Assembly (NCBI GenBank): GCA_038501785.1
Contig: JBAMJR010000170.1
Span: 372,001-436,000, forward strand
Source: Myoxocephalus aenaeus
Lineage: Eukaryota > Chordata > Actinopteri > Perciformes > Cottidae
Length of the DNA: 64,000 bases
Direction: 5' to 3'
Positions within the stretch are counted from its first letter, which is position 1. The number at the start of each line of letters is the position of its first letter. A program made the translations under genes and the position numbers. Positions 38,701 to 48,427 of this stretch are shown piece after piece. The notes under the pieces were generated by a model. The model was not told the DNA's origin. It worked only from the letters and a program-made list of their open reading frames with translations, and did no database searches.

Positions 38701-41700
38701 TATACTTGAACTATAAATGCCAAGTATGTGTACACGTCTGTTATTAAGGCGGGATGTTTTCCGAGGGTTTTCGGTTGACTACTGACCTACATAGCATCTG
38801 ACATTTCCTCTGTGTCTCCTGCTCCGCAGGGGAGCTTTTATTTGCCCAGTGAAAACTGCCTGCAGAGAGCTCATACGTGGCACCGGCGGCTGTGTCGCCT
38901 CCTGCTGGTCGCTCACAGGGGCCTGCACACCTACCACGCAGCACTGAGGAAGGGAATCCCACAGCTGCAGCAGACTCCACTCGACTCAGGTGAGCATGTG
39001 CAACGCTCACTAGTCAAACTTTTATTTCTAGCCTTCAAATTCAGAAAAAAAAAGTAAGGTCTAATGGGAATTAAAAGTTCGGAAATCCCTTCATTAGAGT
39101 GCTATACAATGATGTATATATGTAGTATCAAATGAACCATTTTTTGGATTGACACCTTTCAGAGTAGTATCACATAATATAAAATAATGCATTATTACTA
39201 CTGACTAAGCAACATTTGTGATGTACTTGAATGTGGGTTGTGTAAGGTGAGAATGGACCAGCATGCAGGCGGAGATTTTCCAGAGTAACTAAATGTATTC
39301 TGACCGGCAACTTAAGGGGACACATAAACCACTTCATTAGTTTTATCACTTTAGGTCGTCTGCAGACAATTAGTGATGAGAACCCTTCCAGTACACAAAA
39401 CACTTCTGCTTCCTGTGGCCAATCAGGTTTGATCTCTGGAATAAATGCCATTTTAACACCACATGGCATCAATCTCCCTTCATTTGGACTCAATTAGTCA
39501 AATGCACTTTGACAAAATATATTAATCATATTTGCCTTCTTAAAAGGCATAAACAAAACAGAAATATTATGAGTGAGGTCCCAAAACGAAGTAAACATTC
39601 CCTTGTTTTGAAACTATCCACAAATACTTTTTAAAGGGGAACTGCACCCTTCTTGTTAAAGGGTCAGGCAGGTCAGGGAGTTAAAGTCCTACAGAAAACC
39701 TGTGCAAGCAGACAGACTAAAGTGGACGAGCCGCTATTAAACATCACAAGTTCACGGCTCAACAAGTGTTTAACAGATGAGCATTGACTGAACAATATTA
39801 TATGTTGGGAGTGGAGAAAATAGGCCCCATGACAAATTGTGGAGCTGATTTGAATAATTTCATATATTGATGAGTAGTTAAATAGTGCATCATATTTTAT
39901 AAATGCATCATATATTTGGGATCAGTGGAGTAAAATAGTGAGAACCAGAAAAAGGAAACACTCAGTATACCTCAAAATTGTACTGTACTTGAGTAAATGT
40001 ACTTCATGGCATTTAACAATTCATTTTGTTTCATTTAATCCATAATCACTATATTATATTTTTAGTCTTACATCTCAAAATATATGTAATTATTTAATTT
40101 GTGTTGTTGTGGAATATTTTAAAATTAGTCTGAAGTCATTATTTGCATTGAAACAATTTGCAAAATAAATAATCTGACTTCCTGTCATGAAAACAGAAAG
40201 CAGTGCACACTGTGTGAATACTTTTGCACTCAGCTCTGCAAACAACGTTTCTCTCCACAGAGGTGCTGCCTGTTGACAAAACTCTCAATCAGCTCACAAC
40301 AGAGTTACAGGTAAGTCTATTCCACATGTTAGAGAGAAATTATTATTATTATTATTCTGTCTTTATTGTTATTTTCACATTGTTATGATTTCTTTGTAAT
40401 TGTGTTTCCTATTTTGCTTTTGTTCATTTGTTGTCATTTCGTATTTAGGGGTATAAAAAACACAATTGTTCACCTACCTGCTTTACCAAAACAGTTAATT
40501 CTATGCACAGACAAAAGTAATGACTGAATCTAGATCTTTGGGGCTGAGGGATTATGATTATGTTTGTTGGAATGTAAACCGACATAAGAGGAATTTGGAT
40601 TAACTGAAAAAGTAATGCTGCTTTTTTTATTTATTTTTTACTATACTGTAGGAAAGTGGATTTCAGCTCAGACAACGGTATTAGTTCAAGGCGATGGATA
40701 TAATTACAATATTTTATTTGGTAAAGTTCTTAAAGTCGTGTCAAGTCGTGAAGGCGATCATTGAGACATTAAACAATCATGACTTCTCTCTGAATATACT
40801 GTGACATGCATGTGTGGACTGATACGATGGCCCAGCTGTTATACCCAGCCTTTTACTCAGAGAACAGCATGAGTTGGTTGTTGATCGATGAGTTTCCTAC
40901 AATGATCCAAAGATATGCAGGTCAGGCAGACGCACATTGTCGGTAGATATAAATGTCAGCGGGAACGCCGAGGATCCGAGAATAGAAGGCTGTATTTTAT
41001 GAAGACTGATTCAGTTTGATATTACAGGGATCTATTTTCGCTCTCCCCATCAGCAACAGGAAGGCCACGAGAGGGTAGCGGAGCAGATCAGCAGGGATGT
41101 GAGCCAGCTCTGCTCCCAGCTGGCCGCTCTGTGGACCCACTTCCTGGAGGCCGCTGTTCTCAACCCCCACATCCTCTCCTATCTGGCCCAGGAGCACCAC
41201 ACACTCAGGGTGAGAGTGGCACTCCATCAAAAGGCATTATGCAATGCTCAAACGCCAGCATTTCCTGTGCGTTCTCCGAGCCACAGGCCAGATAGTCTCC
41301 ATATCGGAGCGCAACGATGACGATCTGTGCTGATGTCTTTACATTGAGCCATTCATGTACATCCTCAGCACCCACACCAGAATACAAAAAAATACTACAG
41401 AACAATCAAAATGGTTTCATAACCGTTGACATTTTAGTCGTGACCAATTTTCTTAAAGGTTTTTACAAGCTATTGAATACAATTCTCTCTGAACACACTG
41501 AGATGATCTAAGAAGAGCAGAAATATAAAGGAAATCAGCTGTGATGAGGAAGAAACCTCCATGTTGGACCAGGAAAAGGTTAGATTCATGAGTTTAACTG
41601 ACCAAACTCTGGACAGGGAATTAGCAAGATGATAAGACGCCATTCTAGACGGTGGCTTAAACCCAGCTGAGCGAGTTAATGTGATTTCCAGTGCAATTTC

Positions 41701-44700
41701 CGTCCAATCGTCGCTGTTGAATATGAATATGTGCTCCACAGTGGAGCAGCTCTAACGGCCCTCTTATGTGGCATTGTTTCATCCCCAGTTGTCTGAAAAT
41801 AATGAACATGTTTGCTTTGCTATTAGATTACCCCAAGGGGATACTGTCATGCCTCCACCCACCAGTGGAGTTTGGATTTCAATTAACTCTTGTTCTGTAA
41901 TTATTGTGGGGTGAAAATACACCAGAAACAGTGTTCCTGGTGATGTGCCCGTCACGGTGGCTGACTTTCAAGGATGATGCACTTCGAATTGAAGCTGGAG
42001 AAGGAGAACGGTTATTGGATCAAGCTCATGTCACAGACTGGAAGCAGTGATATCTCTCTCTCTCTTTGTGAGCAGACCTTGAATGATTGACTCATTGCGA
42101 CTGACTGATGAAAACTGTTTTGTCTGTTTCTGGGAACACCAGGTCAGGCGGTTCTCAGAGGCATACTTCTTCACCGAACACTCCAAAGAGATGTCGTTGA
42201 CTTTTCAAGAGGAACTGTAAGTATCAGCCTTGTGTTCTGTGAATGGAGAGAAGTGTAGTCTTGATATTGATGATATTATTCCGCTGATTCAGAATCAACA
42301 GACATGGCCAGATAGCTGCAGACGTGCGGAGCTCAGACTACCTGACCAAGATGCCTCCTTTACCTGTTGAGTGCCTGGACATCGACGGAGACTGGAACAG
42401 CCTGCCCATCATCTTTGAGGACAGATATGTGGAGTCTCCTCAAACAGGTAATGTAAAAAAAAAGTGGCTGAACACATGTTGTCTTTTACATCCAATCACA
42501 AAAGGTTTACTGCAATGCCCTTGTTTTTTCCAGAGTGGACGTCACATGTGCCGACCACTGATCCAGCCAACTCAGATCCAGCCATCTCTCTTGTCAATGG
42601 GATTTTTGAAAGCCGCCAGGGAGCCAGGTCACCAGCAATACGGCAAAATCCCTTGGACAGCGATGATTGCATGGACCTACCCACATATGTCTCACTCATG
42701 GCAGAGCAGAGTAAGACCAGTACCAACATTAGAAGTACCCAGAACCTCGTTCCTACCGAGGACATTGCCGAACCCTCTCGAGCAGCGACGGAGCACTTGA
42801 AGGGACCAGAGGAAAAACAAGGCCGGGATGAGGAGAGCTGTAATCCAGGCCGGAGGTACATCACAGATACGCCTTGTGATGTGGATCCATATAGAGAAGA
42901 AGCAGTCCCTGTTCTCTCCTCAAACCACAATCCGCTCAGTGACTCTCATAACAGTGAGTCTCCTGCTCATCATGCAGTGGAAAACGCCATCGTACGTTCT
43001 GATGCCCCAAATGACAGCAATGCAGCAGAGAGTGAAAACAACGAAGAGGAGTCTGATATTGCGATGCCATTAAATCACTCCGTGGATGATGAGATTGAGG
43101 ATTTCCCTCTCATCACTGCCTATGCACATCCAGTTATACCTCCTTTTCCCAGCGATCTCAGAAAAGAGGCGACTCACCGCGGAGGCCTGGCCGGCTCCAA
43201 GATCATGAAGCGCTCGTCCTCAGTTATTTCGGACTCGGGTATTGAGAGCGAGCCCAGCTCGGTGGCCTGGCCCCTGGAGGCCGCATTGCGAGGCCGACCT
43301 CCTCTAGACTTCTCCAGCGAGCGGGAGATCCCACAGCAAATAGTGCGTCGCCACCCGGCCCACCGCGGCTCTCTGGAAGGCCTGCAGATGGAGAGCAACG
43401 GCAGTGGAGGCATACAGGCCTCACTCACTTCCATTAGCTCCCTGCCATACGAGGAGGACCAGCAGCAGAGGCAGCTCAGTAAACTCACAAAGTCAGTTTC
43501 GGCACCACAGATAAGCAGCCCTGAAGACACTGAGGGGGACCATGTGCTCGTCAACCAGGAAACCGATACTAAGAGCTTAGTGCAACACCAGGATTCATTG
43601 AAGATCGACGGCTCTTCTTCGAACAGCAACCTGGATTCAGAGCAATCCGAATCATCTTTGTTAGACCCGACTTCAACGCCAAATCTTGGCTGTATCCTCA
43701 ATGAGAATATTAGCTCCGAAAGGTCAAACCCGCCACAGAACCTGTCAGAGACAGACAGAACCAAGTCGGCGTTAAGTGATGTGTCTGAAATGCTGCTTTT
43801 ACAAGAGTCTGTGGAGAGCCCGCATGTGAAGGAAAGCGCTGTTATTGGCAGCCAGGGGGAGAATATGAACCATCAAACGCACATCAGTGGAGTAAGCGCC
43901 TCAGAGGAGGATGTGCATCTCGTTGAAACAGAAGCAGTGCCCTGCAGCTGTGGAAACAAACCATGTGTGCATAAAAGTGCAGAAGCACAGGACAGAATGA
44001 ACACTGTAGATGATTGCCAAAGTTTCCATCAGACTGAACTGTTTAGTGTCGAGGACCAGAAGTGTCTGGATCCCTCCCGATCACCTCCAGGGCTTCAACA
44101 CACCAGTGACCTCCCCAGCAGTACCATCGCACAGCGGCCGAGTGATCTTACAGGGCTGATTGCCAATGATATTGCATCACCCCTTGACCTCAATGGGATG
44201 TCAGCCAGTGAGAAAGAGCCTCTGGACTGCCAGACTAAGCCCTCTAAGATCCCCAACTCAGGGCTGGCCTTCGTGAATAAGAAGATGGTGGAGGTGGTGA
44301 ACATGTCAGTGTCCTGTGCCCCGACCTGCCTGCCCTTTTCTTCTGCGCTAAGAGACTCTCCGTCCATCAGTGGAATGTCTACTCGCCAGGCTACCTCACC
44401 TATCACCCATCAGCCTCTGGGCTCCTTCGGTATCATCTCCTCGTCTTCGCTCAATCCCTTGAACGTGGATGAAGAGACCAACGAACGAATGCTAAAGTGA
44501 GTTTACGTTCAAGCTAATATTAGCGTTAGCGAAGGACAAAATGTGCTGTAAATGTGTTTTAAAGACTTATTTTCTGCTTCCCTTGTAAATCTAATGTCCT
44601 GTGGTCCCTTGAAAAAAAGTGAGGAATGTATTTGTCTCCCTTTTGTGTGTGCATGAACACGCACAAATACATCTCTGTGACGCCAACTAATAACCAGAGA

Positions 44701-47700
44701 GCAGCCCGCCACAAAACAAATAGTCACACACCCTGAACTGCAACCCACGTTAGGCTTAGCTACAAGCACGGACAGTCACACGTCTTTTGTTGCACCTGAA
44801 CTTGCTGCTAAGCTACCAATCAGACATCTGCTCGGGTTAAAGTGCTAACGTTAGCAGACGAGTTAGCAAAATGAAAAATATAATTCTGCTAGCGCTTTCA
44901 ACATCTTGTTTTAAATCAATTGAGTTATTAGCCTAATAAACTATAGTTACTGGTTCACATTTGTCGGTTTGGAGGCTAAAGGAGCATTTTGGACTGTTTG
45001 GACTTTCCATAATACAAAAATATGAACATAAAATGAGCAAAAAACACCTTTTTATTCAGATTAATGACTTAAAAAAGGACTGGCCCTTGTACTTTCAGTT
45101 GGACGTTAATGCTGCGTTAGTTATTTGTGTTCAGACAGGTGAGAATAATGCCTTTCTGACTTTTGTGTACATCGATAAACAATGTATCAGCAAATGCAGG
45201 CCACCTTCCAAGAAAAACTTTGTAGGATTGAGATCATAATCCACACCAACTACTTGGAAACAAGGCCAAAACACAAGGTGTTATGGGTATGTGGAGACGG
45301 CTGTTGACATCTGGTGCGGTAGCTGGCAGTTGCTCATGCTTGGAAAGCCTTAGCATAACAAAATTAAGTGAGGGCAAATATGAAGCGAGGAAGTCAAGAC
45401 GAGGTGAAATGCCTCCTGATGCATTAAATCACATCAAAGGGTGAAGGCAAATCCATCACGATTAGCTGAAAGTACAGGAATCGGATTTGTTTTGACTCCT
45501 CCGCAGCTGAAATGTGTAACCTGGCGAGATGAAAGGGTAAAACAACTTAGAGGAGCTACTTGTAAGTAGCTTTGGGCTTTTTGTTTGAAAGTCATAATTT
45601 GCTCGGAAGTGGGCAATATTAACTGATATTATACAAAAATGCAAGGCCGTGGTATTTTAGACCAAAGGCAGAAAACGTACCTGTGATACCTGTAAAAACT
45701 GCTCTGAAAAATAACATCTCAGATCAGCGTTTGCTTGTCTTTGCACATTTCTGGAAAGGTATAAATTTGTCAATTTATTGCGAATATACCCACAACAATG
45801 TCTTGTTTTTTTTCTCATTTCCTTTTTCTCCAGTTTCTACAAAGCCAAAGACGAGCTGCTCAAAGAGTTGAGCTTTCAGGCCAGCCTTTACAGCGACCTC
45901 CCTCTCCTGGCATCAGATCTGCCCTACTTCCCCCCCGAGGAGGATGATGAGGAGTTTGATGACGGCATCCACCTCGTGGTGTGCGTCCACGGGCTTGATG
46001 GTGAGTCCTCATACAGCCGAAGCTTCTGGTTCACTGCTGTCCAATTCCACTGCAAGAACATAATAGCGGACACATACTGTACGTCCTATTAGCATTGTAA
46101 ATGTAATATAGTCTCTTGAGAGTGTGTCCTACAAAATATCCCTTCACACTACGTCGTCTGTGAATACTAATTCCAGGTGTCACTTACATGACTAATGGGC
46201 CAAAAAACGGAGCGTATAATTTCCTCTTTGCTTCCAGGAAACAGCGCAGACCTTCGGCTGGTGAAGACGTTTATTGAGTTGGGCCTGCCGGGATCCAGAC
46301 TCGACTTCCTCATGTCTGAAAGGAATCAGGTATACATCTGGAGGCGGGAGCAACTTGTTAAAATGTACAGTCACATTTTTTACCAAAGTGCTTTAAGGCA
46401 CTTTGCAGAGCGCTGACGACCGAGCTTTTCCGTTCCGTTTCCCCGCAGACCGACACGTTTGCAGATTTCGACACCATGACGGACAGGTTGCTGGATGAGA
46501 TCATTCAGCATGTCCAGCTGTACAATCTCACCATCGGCCGGATAAGGTCAGTCGCTCAACTTTAATGCAGTGCAACGCGCACATTACTGACAACTCACCC
46601 TTTTGATTGATTTTTATTGACCATTTGAGGCAGAGTTGGGAGCTGGGGGTGATCATCAACTTAAGCAGCATTCTGTTTGGACAGTAGGTGGCAGCAGAGA
46701 CTGCACGAGTAAAGACAGTCCACTACTTGGAGTGTCTTTACTCACAGTTTCAGGGTAATATATTGACTGTACGAGTCCAAAATGGATAAGTAGCACAGAA
46801 TGGATGAAAGGCTCTTATCATACAGTGCCAATAAGTTCCTGACTTTCCCATGATAGACTGCACTCCCTTATGCAGCTGTGCGTTGCCTTGTTCCCATAAA
46901 ATTAAGCTATTCATCTTCCCTCCTAATTGCCCTCAGTGTGGCAATTATTATTTTTTTGCTCGAGTTTCTCCCCAAGTTTGTTAACTTTCTTTTTTGTGTA
47001 TTTATTCTCTAGAGAGAAAGTATCAAAGACAAAAGCAATCGACTGCCACAACAGCATCTGGTTCTTTCCGCATTACTTCTATATTTAGTTTGGTGGGAGA
47101 TAGATGAGAAGGAGCCCACATGGCGATGAGGGATTTTGGGTAAAGCTGTAGCAATAGCGTAATTAAACTAAGTGACAGACATATAGCTTCATGAATCTAC
47201 TGGGAAGACGATTCATTTACGTGGCACGTCCTCTATGTCAGTATCATTAAGTTGTCATTGCCTCTGAGAATGTTTAAACAAGTTAATGAATTTTCTGTAA
47301 TTACCAAAGTCGTAGCTTAAATCTCCGAATAGCCTCAGCTGGAGCGAGTTCCTCCATACAGAATCGACTGTAATAAGATATCGCGCAGTGTCGGAGGTCA
47401 GCAGTGTTGGAGGCACTGTATTTTTTTTCTTCAGCCACCCACTCAAGTTGCAAGTTTATCTCCCTGAAAGTTGTTTGTCTTTCGACCAACAGCTTCATCG
47501 GCCACTCTCTGGGGAACGTCATCATCCGCTCGGTGCTGACGAGGCCCCGCTTCCGCTGCTATTTGCCCAAACTGCACACTTTCCTCTCGCTGTCAGGTCC
47601 ACACTTGGGAACGCTGTACAACAACAGCACGCTGGTCAGCACAGGTGAGGCCACCGCGCCACTGTGGGAAAAAAAAACGGCCAGAGAACAATGTTGATGT

Positions 47701-48374
47701 TTTGTGCTCCTCAGCAGCATCTTTTATCACCCATTCTGCTTCTATGCAGCGGGATGAAAAAGCAGTCGGTCCTGATTGTGTGTGTGTGTGTGCTCCTTAG
47801 GTCTGTGGTTAATGCAGAAGCTGAAGAAATCGGGATCCCTGCTGCAGCTCACCTTCAGAGACCACGTTGATCCACGGAAAACCTTCCTCTATCTCCTGAG
47901 TCAGAAACAAGGTACCGTCTGCAAGCGGACGGATTTGAAACACAGACACACCGTGTGTATTGACTGTCTCGTCTTTACAGACTGTTACTTGAAAGACAGC
48001 CTATTGAAATATTCATGGCAATGTTGTCATCTTGTCTTTTTTGTCAAATTCCTGTACGCGTCAGCTCGCTAACACTCAAACCCCTGCCAGCCAGCGAGCT
48101 GCGCGAGGCCTGTGAAAGGCGTCCCCACTGTTTGAGTGGAACAAAGCAGTCGTTTGTCACACAGGCTTGAAGAAGATAAGCCTGAAAACACTACTTTACC
48201 CCTCCAGAGCCGTGGCAGGCTGACAAAATGATCCAAACCCTGTCATTGGAAACCCACCAGCGCACTCTCTTAAAAGCACACTGACAGGAGACTTGAGAAA
48301 AAACACAGTTTTATCGCATCAAGCCTGTCATTGTAGTTTGTGATTGTACTTTGCGTTTTACAACCAATACACTC

Positions 48375-48427
<53 letters not shown>

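Noticed and set aside
42464..42533. Apparent start of the 678-aa frame at 42464 as the beginning of a separate intronless gene
   Set aside because: The frame is the large exon 13 of fam135b. Bases before 42534 are intron (acceptor gttttttccag), and the phase joins exon 12.
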